From positions 1 through 32,966 of the forward strand of contig CBCPMX010000136.1 of NCBI GenBank assembly GCA_965120355.1: 32,966 nucleotides of DNA. Reading direction: 5' to 3'. Source of the DNA: CBCPMX01 sp965120355. GTDB lineage: Bacteria > Bacillota > Clostridia > Oscillospirales > Oscillospiraceae. The notes below the pieces were generated by a model. It was not told where the DNA came from and searched no databases. It saw nothing but the letters and a program-made list of their open reading frames with translations. Positions 15,563 through 24,197 of the stretch are shown here, piece after piece. The translations under genes were made by a program, and so were the position numbers. Numbering within the stretch: position 1 is the first letter of the stretch; every line of letters starts with the position of its first letter.

Positions 15563-18124
15563 ATGCGGAAAAAGGAACGAAGAATCCGGCTGGGCACGCT
15601 GGCGTTGGCAGTTTGTCTGCTGCTGAGCCTGACGGCCTGCGGCGGGGACGGGGAACAGGCCACTGAATCTGCCGCCGTGAACGAGACGCAGACATCCTCT
15701 GACGTCTCAAAGACCACAACGGAGCAGGCGGCATACGGGTATTTGTCCTCGGTGAAAAATTTGGACCTGGAGATTTCCTGGGCCAACGGAGTCATGCTGA
15801 AGGACGATAAGCTGTATTTGTCGGGGGAGCGCTATGACGAAGCGCTGATGAACTACACCTATATCCTGTCCGTGATGGATACAGAAGGGAATCTGGAGCG
15901 GAATATCACGCTGCCGGATGTTACGCCGGCGTGGTATCAGACCATGGCCGTGGGCAATGACTGTATCTGGGCGGTAACCTATGAATGGGTGCAGGAAATT
16001 CCCGATGAGGAAGAAGACGAGAATGACGACTGGCTCACCGAGGATCCCGCAGAGCCGTCTGAGGATCCGGAAGAAGAACTGCCGGAGGATTGGACGCAGC
16101 CGGATGTGCCGGAGGACTGGACCGACACGGTGGAACCGGCTGTGGAGGGCTGGGACACTTCGTCTGAAGAAACTGCCGAAGAGGAGTCTGCCGCCGCAGA
16201 GGAAGATGACACGGAGTGGATTTATGAGGAGCCCGTGGCCGAGGAAGAGTACTATTATGGCCATGAGTGCTACACCCTGCTGCAGTTTGATATGGACGGC
16301 CAGCTGATGAACCAGAAAGAACTGCAGGGACCGGAAGAAATGGAGTATTTCTATGTCAACCAGATGGCGGCGGATGACAGTGGATATCTGTATCTGGTCT
16401 GTGATATGTATGTTCTGGTTTATGATCAGAACATGGAGCAGGTGACTACGTTAACGCTCCCCAATTGGATTACGACACTGGTGCCGGTGCCCGGTGGGCA
16501 GGTACTGGTGCAGTATTATGACGAAAACTACGAGCCGGTGCTGGCATATCTGGATGCAAGCACCTGGACGGTTGGCGAACCAGTGTCGTTGGAACTGGCC
16601 AACGAAAACTACGCTTATACCTATTATGCCGGCGCGGACGGCACCCTGTATGCCAGCTCCACCGAGGGACTGTACCGCTGCAATTTGGACACCGGCACCA
16701 TGGAGGAGCTGCTGGTGTGGCTGGACTGCGACGTGGATGCGTACAGCTTTTATGGGATCGTGTTGCTGGAGGACGGCGAGGTGCTGGCCATCGGCACCGA
16801 CGATTTGACGGGTGGAGTGAAGATGACAACGCTGCAGCAGGTGCCGGCGTCGGAGATTCCGCAGAAGACAGAGCTGACTCTGGGCGTAACATATTTGAAT
16901 TACAATGCGCGGCGGCTGATCCTCAGCTTTAACCGCTCAAACACCGAATATCGGATCACGGTCCGCGACTACAGTCAGTACAACAACGAAGACAATGCCT
17001 ATACTGGCGCACAGACCCAGCTGGAGCGGGATATGATTTCCGGCAACTGCCCGGACATCATCTATCTGGATTCCACCGCCAGCTTGGAGAAGTACGTCAG
17101 CAAGGGGATCCTGACAGATCTGTACACACTCATGAATGAGGATACGGTTCAGAAAGAAGACCTCGTGGAAAGCTACCGCAAGACAATGGAGATCGACGGA
17201 GGGCTGTATATCATCTATCCATCCTTCCAAGTCACCACCATGTACGGTGCGGCCTCTGTTGTGGGAACAGAGCCGGGCTGGACACTGGAAGAATTTTCGG
17301 CGCTGGCCCAAAACTATACCGGCGACGACCAGGCCATTTGGATGTACATGACCCGGGAGGACTTCCTCTATTCCATGCTCAATTACAGTTATGAGACATT
17401 TGTGGACAAGGACAGTGGCATTTGTTCTTTCGATGGAGAGGAATTCCTGGCGCTGCTGGAGACCTGCATGCTGTTCCCGGAGGACTACGAGAAATACAAC
17501 ACCATGTATGGGTACGACAGTGATACGGGAATGCTGAAAGCGGCTTCCGGCGAGAGCTTTGAAAGCGAATACGATATGATGCGAGCAGGCAAGATCCTGA
17601 CCGGCATTTTGACCATCAGTAATTTGGACAGTATGCGTTATTACAAGGATGAACTGGCCGATGACATGACTTTGATCGGAATTCCCGGTGTCGCCGGGAA
17701 CGGGGCGGTCCTGTCTGCCAGCGGCGGCTATGCCATCAGCGCACAGTCTGCCTATCAGGATGTGGCCTGGGACTTTCTGGCCACCATGCTGACGGAGGAA
17801 TACGCCGAACAGAATGTATACGGCCTGTCGGTGCTCCAATCCTATTTGGAAAAGCAGGCACAGACCATGCTGGAAAAACCGTATTACATTGATGAGACAA
17901 CCGGAGAGCGGGTGGAGTACAGCGACGAGGTTCTGACGCAGGAGCAGGCCGACAAAGTCCTGGATGTCATCTATAATGTTCAGGGGAAAGCCAATTACGA
18001 TCAGAGCCTGATGAATATTGTTCTGGAAGAGACTGCGGCCTATTTTGCCGGCCAGAAGGATGCTGCAACAGTAGCGGATTTGATTCAGAACCGGGTGCAG
18101 ATCTATTTGGACGAACAGGGCTGA
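15563..18124 (+). CDS. Propeller plus solute-binding lipoprotein, paralogue 3
   Basis: This third paralogue has 853 residues, with lipobox LTAC (Cys26), a propeller-like half and a solute-binding half from about residue 432. Its insert (about 141-228) is the most acidic of the three and contains several ED(D)W units plus GWDTSSEE. The binding half is the most diverged: ILSFNRSN, SGNCPDII, GWTLEEF and IPGVAGNGAV, where the others have PGAPGNGAV. The C-terminal FFAGQK...VQIY end is almost identical to the other copies. AAAGGAGG eight bases before the ATG at 15563 sets the start. A gap of 113 bases separates it from paralogue 2 without a clear terminator. It probably shares the permeases but binds a different ligand. 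Confidence 0.84.
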   Translation: MRKKERRIRLGTLALAVCLLLSLTACGGDGEQATESAAVNETQTSSDVSKTTTEQAAYGYLSSVKNLDLEISWANGVMLKDDKLYLSGERYDEALMNYTYILSVMDTEGNLERNITLPDVTPAWYQTMAVGNDCIWAVTYEWVQEIPDEEEDENDDWLTEDPAEPSEDPEEELPEDWTQPDVPEDWTDTVEPAVEGWDTSSEETAEEESAAAEEDDTEWIYEEPVAEEEYYYGHECYTLLQFDMDGQLMNQKELQGPEEMEYFYVNQMAADDSGYLYLVCDMYVLVYDQNMEQVTTLTLPNWITTLVPVPGGQVLVQYYDENYEPVLAYLDASTWTVGEPVSLELANENYAYTYYAGADGTLYASSTEGLYRCNLDTGTMEELLVWLDCDVDAYSFYGIVLLEDGEVLAIGTDDLTGGVKMTTLQQVPASEIPQKTELTLGVTYLNYNARRLILSFNRSNTEYRITVRDYSQYNNEDNAYTGAQTQLERDMISGNCPDIIYLDSTASLEKYVSKGILTDLYTLMNEDTVQKEDLVESYRKTMEIDGGLYIIYPSFQVTTMYGAASVVGTEPGWTLEEFSALAQNYTGDDQAIWMYMTREDFLYSMLNYSYETFVDKDSGICSFDGEEFLALLETCMLFPEDYEKYNTMYGYDSDTGMLKAASGESFESEYDMMRAGKILTGILTISNLDSMRYYKDELADDMTLIGIPGVAGNGAVLSASGGYAISAQSAYQDVAWDFLATMLTEEYAEQNVYGLSVLQSYLEKQAQTMLEKPYYIDETTGERVEYSDEVLTQEQADKVLDVIYNVQGKANYDQSLMNIVLEETAAYFAGQKDAATVADLIQNRVQIYLDEQG

Positions 18125-18143
18125 ATTTGTCAAACATACACGC

Positions 18144-18177
18144 AAAAGGGGCGCTGCGGGGAATCCCGCAGCGGCCC
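18144..18177 (-). terminator. Terminator between the converging lipoprotein and ilvC genes
   Basis: A GC-rich hairpin (18148-18160 with 18165-18177, one mismatch, GAAT loop) lies between the convergent genes. On the minus strand it is followed by TTTT (18147-18144), so it best suits the ilv operon. The plus strand lacks a good T-run but may still be stopped there. Confidence 0.65.
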
Positions 18178-18282
18178 TCGGCTTGATTAAAAATCATGCA
18201 TTCAAACAGCGGAAGCGTTTGTGTCCGCCAGGTTGCATCTGCTTGTCAATTGCGGCCCGCTTCGCTGGGGCCGGCACTGATT

Positions 18283-19302
18283 TTAGTTGGAGGCCGTGTC
18301 CAAATCCTTGTCGCCGCCCCAGATCATGTTTTTGCGCAGCTCTTCGCCGACGACTTCCATCTGGTGCTTCTTCAGCTGCTGGCGCTTGGAGTTGAAGAAG
18401 GTACGGCCATTCTTGTTTTCGGCAATCCACTTGCCGGCAAAGGTACCATCCTGGATGTCAGACAGGACTGCACGCATGCGGGCTTTGGTTTCCTCGTGGG
18501 GAATGACGCGGGGGCCAGAGACATACTCGCCGAACTCAGCGGTGTCGGAGATGGAGTAATTCATGGCAGCCACACCGCCCTTGTTGATCAGGTCGATGAT
18601 GAGCTTCATCTCATGGATACACTCGAAGTAGGCGTTTTCGGGCTCGTAGCCGGCTTCCACCAGCACTTCAAAGCCGCAGCGCATCAGGTCCACCACGCCG
18701 CCGCACAGGACGGTCTGCTCACCGAACAGGTCGGTCTCGGTCTCGTCATGGAAGGTGGTCTCCATCACGCCGGCGCGGGCGCCGCCAATGCCGGCAATGT
18801 AGGCCAGCGCAATGTCATAGGCATGGCCGGTGGCATCCTGTTCCACGGCTACCAGGCAGGGCACGCCCTTGCCCGCTACATAGGTGGAACGGACGGTGTG
18901 ACCGGGGCCCTTGGGAGCAGCCATAAACACGTCCACACCGGCAGGCGGCACGATCTGCTGATAGCGAATGTTAAACCCATGGGCAAACGCCAACGCCTTG
19001 CCTTCGGTCATGTAGGGGGCGATATCTTTCTTGTAGACTTCAGCCTGGACTTCGTCGTTGATCAGCATCATGACAATATCGGCCCACTCGGCGGCTTCGG
19101 GGATGGATTTAACGGTCAGACCGGCGGCCTGGGCGGCGGCGGCGCTCTTGGAACCGGGGCGCAGGCCCACACAGACATTGCAGCCGGAATCCTTCAGATT
19201 CAGGGCATGGGCATGGCCCTGGGAGCCGTAGCCGATGATGGCGATCTTTTTGCCGAGAATGGCACGGATGTCGCAGTCCTTCTCATAGTACATTTTTGCC
19301 AT
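18283..19302 (-). CDS. ilvC: Ketol-acid reductoisomerase (class I)
   Basis: This enzyme converts 2-acetolactate or 2-aceto-2-hydroxybutyrate to the dihydroxy acids with NADPH and Mg2+, the second common step to valine, leucine and isoleucine. The 339-residue length is the usual short (class I) form. The Rossmann motif GYGSQGHA lies at 24-31 and is followed by GLRPGSKS, where Arg and Ser residues of this loop favour NADPH. The metal-site segments ETDLFGEQ and ECIHEMKL are intact. AAGGAGGA eight bases upstream fixes the ATG at 19302; earlier in-frame starts would lengthen the overlap with ilvN. The gene starts 20 bases inside the end of the upstream ilvN, implying coupled translation. It is the last gene of the T-box-controlled operon. 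Confidence 0.97.
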   Translation of the reverse strand: MAKMYYEKDCDIRAILGKKIAIIGYGSQGHAHALNLKDSGCNVCVGLRPGSKSAAAAQAAGLTVKSIPEAAEWADIVMMLINDEVQAEVYKKDIAPYMTEGKALAFAHGFNIRYQQIVPPAGVDVFMAAPKGPGHTVRSTYVAGKGVPCLVAVEQDATGHAYDIALAYIAGIGGARAGVMETTFHDETETDLFGEQTVLCGGVVDLMRCGFEVLVEAGYEPENAYFECIHEMKLIIDLINKGGVAAMNYSISDTAEFGEYVSGPRVIPHEETKARMRAVLSDIQDGTFAGKWIAENKNGRTFFNSKRQQLKKHQMEVVGEELRKNMIWGGDKDLDTASN

Positions 19303-19834
19303 AATTGTACTCCTCCTTGATCTTATTGCGATCATATATGGTGTTGCGCCCGCGTTCCAGGGCGATCATGCCGGATCGGACAATCTCCAGTATACCAAAG
19401 TCCTGCAAGAGATTCAAGATGGCTTTGGTTTTTTCTGCATTGCCGAGGACGGCGATGGTCATGGACTCCCGGCCCATGTCCACAACGTTGGCGCGGAACA
19501 CGTTGACAATCTGCAGCACATCGTCGCGCTGGCCGCGTGTTTCGGCCTTGACCTTGATGAGTACCAGCTCACGCTGGATGGAGTCTTCATCGGTCAGAAT
19601 ATCCACAGAGATCACCAGCATGAGCTTGCTGAGCTGGGTGGCGATCTGAGAGATCATTTTTTCGTCTCCGAGGGCGACCACAGAGATGCGGGTGACGCCG
19701 GGCTTGTCGGTGATGCCGGCTGCGATGGATTCGATATTATAACCCTTCCGGGAGAAGAGACGGGCCACCTGGCTCAGAACGCCGGGGGTGTCCTCCACCA
19801 GGATGGACAGGGTATAGGCTTTTTTCTGGCTCAT
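19283..19834 (-). CDS. ilvN: Acetohydroxyacid synthase small (regulatory) subunit, copy 1
   Basis: The 183-residue subunit activates the catalytic subunit and normally confers feedback inhibition by branched-chain amino acids. An ACT domain spans about 5-80 (ILVEDTPGVLSQVARLFS, then the GYNIESI strand), followed by the second conserved domain (QRELVLIKV, then FGILEIVRSG). The ATG at 19834 has GAGG ten bases upstream; a GTG at 19843 is too close to that site. It follows its ilvB by 10 bases and overlaps ilvC by 20. About 20 extra C-terminal residues, rich in Arg, Lys and Asn, lie in this overlap and may have arisen by read-through into the ilvC ribosome site. Confidence 0.95.
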   Translation of the reverse strand: MSQKKAYTLSILVEDTPGVLSQVARLFSRKGYNIESIAAGITDKPGVTRISVVALGDEKMISQIATQLSKLMLVISVDILTDEDSIQRELVLIKVKAETRGQRDDVLQIVNVFRANVVDMGRESMTIAVLGNAEKTKAILNLLQDFGILEIVRSGMIALERGRNTIYDRNKIKEEYNYGKNVL

Positions 19835-19844
19835 GTGCGGCACC

Positions 19845-21560
19845 TCAAATCAGCATAAAGTCGGTGATGGGACTGCCGCCGCCTACCATGGGGCGGACCA
19901 TCTCATCCGTATCAATGGCGCAGTCAATGACGTAGCCGTGGCCCCAGGCCAGGGCGTCCTGGATGGCGGCCTCCAGCTCCTGAACATTGGTAACCCGCGC
20001 GCCCTTCAGACCATAGGCCTCGGCAAGCTTTACAAAGTCAGGGGCAAAGCCCAGGTCGGTCTGGGAGAACCGCTTGTCGTAGATCAGGTTCTGCCACTGG
20101 CGGACCATGCCCAGGGTGCGGTTGTCAAAGACAAAGGTGATGACGGGAATATCGTAGTGGCTCTCGGTGGCCAACTCCTGGCAGTTCATGCGGAAGCAGC
20201 CGTCACCGGTCATGTGCAGCACCGTTTTATCGGGATTGCCGATTTTGGCGCCCAGCGCTGCGCCGAGACCAAAGCCCATGGTGCCAAAGCCGCCGGAGGT
20301 CAGAAGCTGACCGGGATAAGAGAAGTGGAAGTGCTGAATGGACCACATCTGGTGCTGGCCCACGTCCGTGGCCACAATGGAGTCGGCGGGGGCATACTTG
20401 CGGATGGACTCAAAGATCTGCCGCGGGGAAAGACGGCCGGGCACGTCGGCGTACTCCACCTCTGTCGGCTCGGAGAAGACGAAGTCTTTCCAGGGCTGGT
20501 GGGAAAGCTGGCCGGGCAGGCGCTGGTTGAGCAGCTCCAGTACCCGCTTGGCGTCGCCGATAATATAGTGATCCGTCTTGACGTTTTTGCCGATTTCAGC
20601 GCGATCGATGTCGATGTGGACCAGCTTTGCCTGCTGGGCAAAGGTGCTGGGGTCCAGAGCTACCCGGTCAGAGAAGCGGCAGCCCACGGCGATCAGCAGG
20701 TCGCAGGTGTCACAGGCGATGTTGGAAGCCCGAGAGCCATGCATGCCGATCATACCGGTGGTCAGGGGGTGGTCGCCGGGGAAGCCGCCGCCGCCCATGA
20801 CAGTAATGGCCACAGGTGCGTCGATGGCCTCCACAAACCGGCGAAACTCCCGGTCCGCGCGGGCACGAACCACGCCGCCGCCGCAGATGACCAGCGGTTT
20901 TTCCGCAGCGTGGATCATCTCCACCAACTTGTCCACATCGTCCAGATTGGGGTCCGGGTTGGAGATGTCCCAGCCAATGCGGCGGGTCAGGTTCTTCAGG
21001 CGGCCTTCCTTGATGTGCTCTTCTTTTTTGAGCGGTGTGTATTCGATTTCTACACTGGGGGCGGTGACATTCTTCAGGAAGTCGATGAGCACCGGCCCGG
21101 GCCGGCCGGTGGAGGCCACAGCAAAGGCCTCGCGCATGATGTCGGGAATGGTGTTGGGGTCCCGCACCAGATAGGTGGCCTTGGTGATGGGCATGGCAAT
21201 ACCGGTGATATCTACCTCTTGAAAGGCATCTTTTCCCAACACATTTTCCGTGACGTTACAGGTGATGAACACCACAGGGGAGGAGTCATAATAGGCGGTG
21301 GCGATGCCGGTGGTCAGATTGGTGGCGCCGGGACCGGAGGTGGCGAAGCAGACGCCCACCTTACCGGTGGAACGAGCGTAGCCGTCGGCGGCATGGGCGG
21401 CGCCCTGTTCATGGGCGGTCAGATAGTGATGGAGCTTGTCCTGGTAGTCATACAGTTCGTCATAAATGTTCAGTATGGTGCCGCCGGGATAGCCGAAGAT
21501 CGTATCGACCCCCTGTTCCAGCAGACACTCCAAAATGGCTTTTGTGGCGCGAACTTTCAA
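19845..21560 (-). CDS. ilvB: Acetohydroxyacid synthase large (catalytic) subunit, Trp-type
   Basis: This TPP- and FAD-dependent enzyme condenses two pyruvates to 2-acetolactate, or pyruvate with 2-ketobutyrate for isoleucine. The 571-residue chain has the catalytic Glu in HEQGAAHAADGYA, the SGPGATN segment, and the TPP motif beginning GDGCFRMNCQEL. The LGMVRQWQ stretch keeps the Trp (residue 489) that in characterised enzymes favours 2-ketobutyrate, so this copy should serve both branches. A TTG start at 21560 is chosen: AAAGGAGG lies nine bases before it, whereas the upstream in-frame ATG (21581) contains the ribosome site itself. It is followed after 10 bases by its small subunit and lies 54 bases after the first ilvN-like gene. 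Confidence 0.95.
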   Translation of the reverse strand: MKVRATKAILECLLEQGVDTIFGYPGGTILNIYDELYDYQDKLHHYLTAHEQGAAHAADGYARSTGKVGVCFATSGPGATNLTTGIATAYYDSSPVVFITCNVTENVLGKDAFQEVDITGIAMPITKATYLVRDPNTIPDIMREAFAVASTGRPGPVLIDFLKNVTAPSVEIEYTPLKKEEHIKEGRLKNLTRRIGWDISNPDPNLDDVDKLVEMIHAAEKPLVICGGGVVRARADREFRRFVEAIDAPVAITVMGGGGFPGDHPLTTGMIGMHGSRASNIACDTCDLLIAVGCRFSDRVALDPSTFAQQAKLVHIDIDRAEIGKNVKTDHYIIGDAKRVLELLNQRLPGQLSHQPWKDFVFSEPTEVEYADVPGRLSPRQIFESIRKYAPADSIVATDVGQHQMWSIQHFHFSYPGQLLTSGGFGTMGFGLGAALGAKIGNPDKTVLHMTGDGCFRMNCQELATESHYDIPVITFVFDNRTLGMVRQWQNLIYDKRFSQTDLGFAPDFVKLAEAYGLKGARVTNVQELEAAIQDALAWGHGYVIDCAIDTDEMVRPMVGGGSPITDFMLI

Positions 21561-21614
21561 AGACGGTTGCCTCCTTTGCATTCAAAATTAAGCAGCAAGT
21601 CATGGCCTGCAAAT

Positions 21615-22100
21615 TTACATTTTTCCGGAGCCCTTCTGAACCGCAATCAGGCCGGTTCGCGCCACCTCCAGAATGGAGAAGGGGCGCAGCAGACTCTGGA
21701 ACAGATCGACTCGTTCGGTGGTGTCCGACAGTTCGACGGTCATGGAAGTGGGAGAGATGTCGTCAATTTTACCGCCCATGATCTGGCAGACATTCATGAT
21801 GTCGGCCCGGGTTTTGGTGGTGGCGGAGACCTTGACGATCATCAGCTCACGGCCGATCATTTTATCCTCATCAATGGTGCGGACTTTGATGACATCCACC
21901 AGCTTATTCAGCTGTTTTTCCACCTGCTCGACCACGCTGTTGCCGCTGTCGACAATGATGGTGATACGGGAGATGGAGGGATCCTCAGTGACGCCCACGG
22001 CCAGAGATTCAATGTTGAAAGCCCGGCGGGAAAACAGGCCCGTGATCTTGTTCAAAACGCCTGCCTGATTTTCCACCAGGACGGAAATGGTCTGTTTCAT
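21615..22100 (-). CDS. ilvN: Acetohydroxyacid synthase small (regulatory) subunit, copy 2
   Basis: The 161-residue protein is of standard IlvN length. The ACT domain (about 3-75) shows VLVENQAGVLNKITGLFS and AFNIESLAVG, including the Asn and Gly positions around the amino-acid effector site. The C-terminal domain shows GRELMIVKV and FSILEVARTG. GAGGAGGG eight bases upstream of the ATG at 22100 sets the start. It follows its own large subunit by 14 bases, so each of the two large subunits in this operon has a dedicated regulator. Its sequence differs enough from copy 1 that the two holoenzymes could have different feedback sensitivity. Confidence 0.94.
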   Translation of the reverse strand: MKQTISVLVENQAGVLNKITGLFSRRAFNIESLAVGVTEDPSISRITIIVDSGNSVVEQVEKQLNKLVDVIKVRTIDEDKMIGRELMIVKVSATTKTRADIMNVCQIMGGKIDDISPTSMTVELSDTTERVDLFQSLLRPFSILEVARTGLIAVQKGSGKM

Positions 22101-22114
22101 GGTGCATACCCTCC

Positions 22115-23740
22115 TCAGTCGCTGGTGCGGCAATCCGGATCCACGGTGCAGCACAGCAGGTACGGACCCTTATGCTGCAGCATGGCCGTGATGGCCGCGG
22201 GAATTTGCGCCGGATCGCAGAGACGGCCGTGGGCGATGCCGTAGGCCTCCGCCAGCAGTTCGAAGTCGGGGGAGTGGTCCAGGGCCACGCCAAAGGGTCC
22301 GGCAGGATAGCTGGAGCGCTGGATTTCGTTGACCAGGCCCAGGACGTTGTTCTGAATCATGACGATTTTGACGTCGGCGTTCAGGTTCCGCAGGGTGGAC
22401 AACTCGTTAAAAGCCATCTGGAAGCTGCCGTCTCCGCAGACCACAACGGTTTGCCGGCCCGGATCCGCCACCTTGGCGCCCAGAGAAGCAGGCAGGGCGT
22501 AGCCCATGGTACCCAGCCCGCCGGTGGTCAGGAACCGGCCGTGCTTCTGGGGTAAATGCTTGCAGGCCCAAATCTGGTTCTGGCCCACATCCACACAGAC
22601 AATGGCGTCATCGGCCATCTGGCGGCCCAGCTCCCGCATGACCGCACCGGGATGGACGGTGCCGGCGGAGACAGCCTGGAAGGGCGCGGTCAGTTCCGCT
22701 GCCCGCCGCTGGGCCAGCAGATCCAGGTCTTCCGTCTGGGCGGCAGGGGACAGCTCCAGCAGCTGCTGAAGAATCACCTTCAGATCTCCCACTACAGGGA
22801 TATCCACGGTGAAATTTTTGCCGATCTCCGCCGGGTCGACATCCAAATGGATGGTCTTCATGCGGCGGCTGATCTCGTCAGGATCCAGCACGGCCCGGTT
22901 GGCCACCCGCGCGCCGGCCAGAATCAGAAGATCCGATTTCGCAAAGGTTTTGTTGGCGGCGGTGGTACCGAAGGAACCCAGCATCCCCATATTCAGCGGG
23001 TGGTCTGTGGGCAGGAGACTCAGGCCCATCATGGTGGTGACCACGGGGATATGGGCCGATTCAGCAAGCTGGAGCAGTTCTTTCTGGGCATTTGAGGAAA
23101 AGACACCGCCGCCTGCGCACAGCACAGGCCGCTTGGCGGCACAAATGGCCTCCGCTGCCCGGCGGATTTGAATGCTGTTGCCTTTCACGGAGGGCTTGTA
23201 GCCCCGGATATCCACCGTTTCCGGGAATTCGGCCTCAAATTCGGCATTCTGCACGTCGATGGGAATATCGATGAGAACCGGGCCGGGCCGGCCAGTGGAG
23301 GCGATATGAAAAGCGTCCTTGACAATCTTGGGAATGGCAGCCGCATCCTTGACCAGATAACTGTGCTTGATGAAGGGAGCCACTGCGCCGGTGATGTCCA
23401 CCTCCTGGAAGATATCCCGGCCCAGCTGGTTAGACGACACCTGGCCGGTGATGGCAACCACCGGAATGGAATCCATATATGCAGTGGCAATGCCGGTAAT
23501 CAGGTTGGTGGCGCCTGGGCCGGATGTCACCATACAAACGCCAGGTTTGCCGCTGATGCGGGCATAGCCGGAGGCCATGTGGCCGGCGTTTTGCTCAGTG
23601 CGGACCAGGGTGTAATGAATCTCCGACTGGGCCAGTGCGTCTGCTGCGGGGCAGATGGTGGCCCCGGCGTAGCCGAAAATTTGTGTGACTTGTTCGCGCT
23701 GCAGGCTTTCGATCAGGGCCTGCGCTCCGGTCATCCTCAT
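22115..23740 (-). CDS. ilvB: Acetohydroxyacid synthase large subunit, Trp-lacking isozyme
   Basis: This first structural gene of the operon has 541 residues with the same TPP-enzyme architecture: catalytic Glu in TEQNAGHMASGYA, SGPGATN, a central FAD-type domain, and the TPP motif starting GDGSFQMAFNEL with its Asn pair. Where the other copy reads LGMVRQWQ, this one reads LGLVNEIQ, with Ile473 in place of the Trp that favours 2-ketobutyrate. E. coli AHAS I also lacks that Trp. The enzyme is therefore predicted to prefer pyruvate, feeding valine and leucine. GGAGGGG upstream supports the ATG at 23740. Assignment to AHAS rather than another TPP decarboxylase is backed by the adjacent ilvN. Confidence 0.92.
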   Translation of the reverse strand: MRMTGAQALIESLQREQVTQIFGYAGATICPAADALAQSEIHYTLVRTEQNAGHMASGYARISGKPGVCMVTSGPGATNLITGIATAYMDSIPVVAITGQVSSNQLGRDIFQEVDITGAVAPFIKHSYLVKDAAAIPKIVKDAFHIASTGRPGPVLIDIPIDVQNAEFEAEFPETVDIRGYKPSVKGNSIQIRRAAEAICAAKRPVLCAGGGVFSSNAQKELLQLAESAHIPVVTTMMGLSLLPTDHPLNMGMLGSFGTTAANKTFAKSDLLILAGARVANRAVLDPDEISRRMKTIHLDVDPAEIGKNFTVDIPVVGDLKVILQQLLELSPAAQTEDLDLLAQRRAAELTAPFQAVSAGTVHPGAVMRELGRQMADDAIVCVDVGQNQIWACKHLPQKHGRFLTTGGLGTMGYALPASLGAKVADPGRQTVVVCGDGSFQMAFNELSTLRNLNADVKIVMIQNNVLGLVNEIQRSSYPAGPFGVALDHSPDFELLAEAYGIAHGRLCDPAQIPAAITAMLQHKGPYLLCCTVDPDCRTSD

Positions 23741-23794
23741 AAATACCCCTCCATGATTCATGGTTTTGCAGACAGCAGCGGGCAGGAGACAGGA

Positions 23795-23832
23795 ATAAAA
23801 AAACGCCCCGTCCTAACTCTTAGGACGAAGCG
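23795..23832 (-). terminator. T-box-controlled attenuator
   Basis: Minus-strand stem CGTCCTAA / TTAGGACG (23816-23809 with 23827-23820, 3-base loop), extended by outer GCG/CGC pairs, is followed by TTTTTTT. The T-box sequence lies immediately upstream and competes for the 5' arm. It sits about 55 bases before the first gene. Confidence 0.9.
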
Positions 23833-24068
23833 AACACTCCGTGGTACCACCTAATTTCCCGCCAGAGCGGGCACTCTCCCACACAACAATGTATGGGGCT
23901 ACCATATAACGGCGGCGAACCGGCACGGCCTACGTTACAGATGTTCAGCCGGCAGCTCCAAGGCGACCTTCGGCGGGACAGGCCGCGGGCTTGCACCATC
24001 CGCCCGCTCTCTGAAAACCCGGAAACCGCTTACTCTTCCTCTTCACAGCTTTTGTCTGCATTTGAATT
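23795..24068 (-). promoter_or_regulatory. T-box riboswitch leader of the ilv operon, probable Val specifier
   Basis: The leader has the hallmarks of a tRNA-sensing T-box: AGTA in the 5' side of the specifier loop (24034-24031), an AGAGAG apical segment, the conserved GAGC after Stem I, and the T-box sequence AGGTGGTACCACGGAG (23852-23837) just before a terminator. Aligning the specifier loop with known T-boxes (GAA, codon, purine, pairing strand, GAGC) places GTC at 23967-23965, a valine codon. Uncharged tRNA-Val would then stabilise the antiterminator and switch on all five genes. The T-box call is firm; the specifier reading is by hand alignment. Confidence 0.9.
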
Positions 24069-24074
24069 GGTTCA

Positions 24075-24103
24075 ATCATACACTGTGGTAAAGAAAAAGT
24101 CAA
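24075..24103 (-). promoter_or_regulatory. Sigma-A promoter of the ilv operon
   Basis: Minus-strand TTGACT (24103-24098) and TATGAT (24080-24075) are 17 bases apart. Transcription would start near 24068, directly at the T-box leader. Confidence 0.85.
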
Positions 24104-24197
24104 TGGGAGATTACATGATTTTCTATTGTGAAAAGGACGGTTTTTTTGACAAATGGACTAACACGCCATTTTTTGTCCTATAATAAAGAAAAACCGC

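Noticed and set aside
23938..23940. ATC (isoleucine) read as the T-box specifier after a GAAC sequence
   Set aside because: It lies downstream of the conserved GAGC that closes Stem I, so it falls in the Stem II region. GTC at 23967-23965 fits the specifier loop position.
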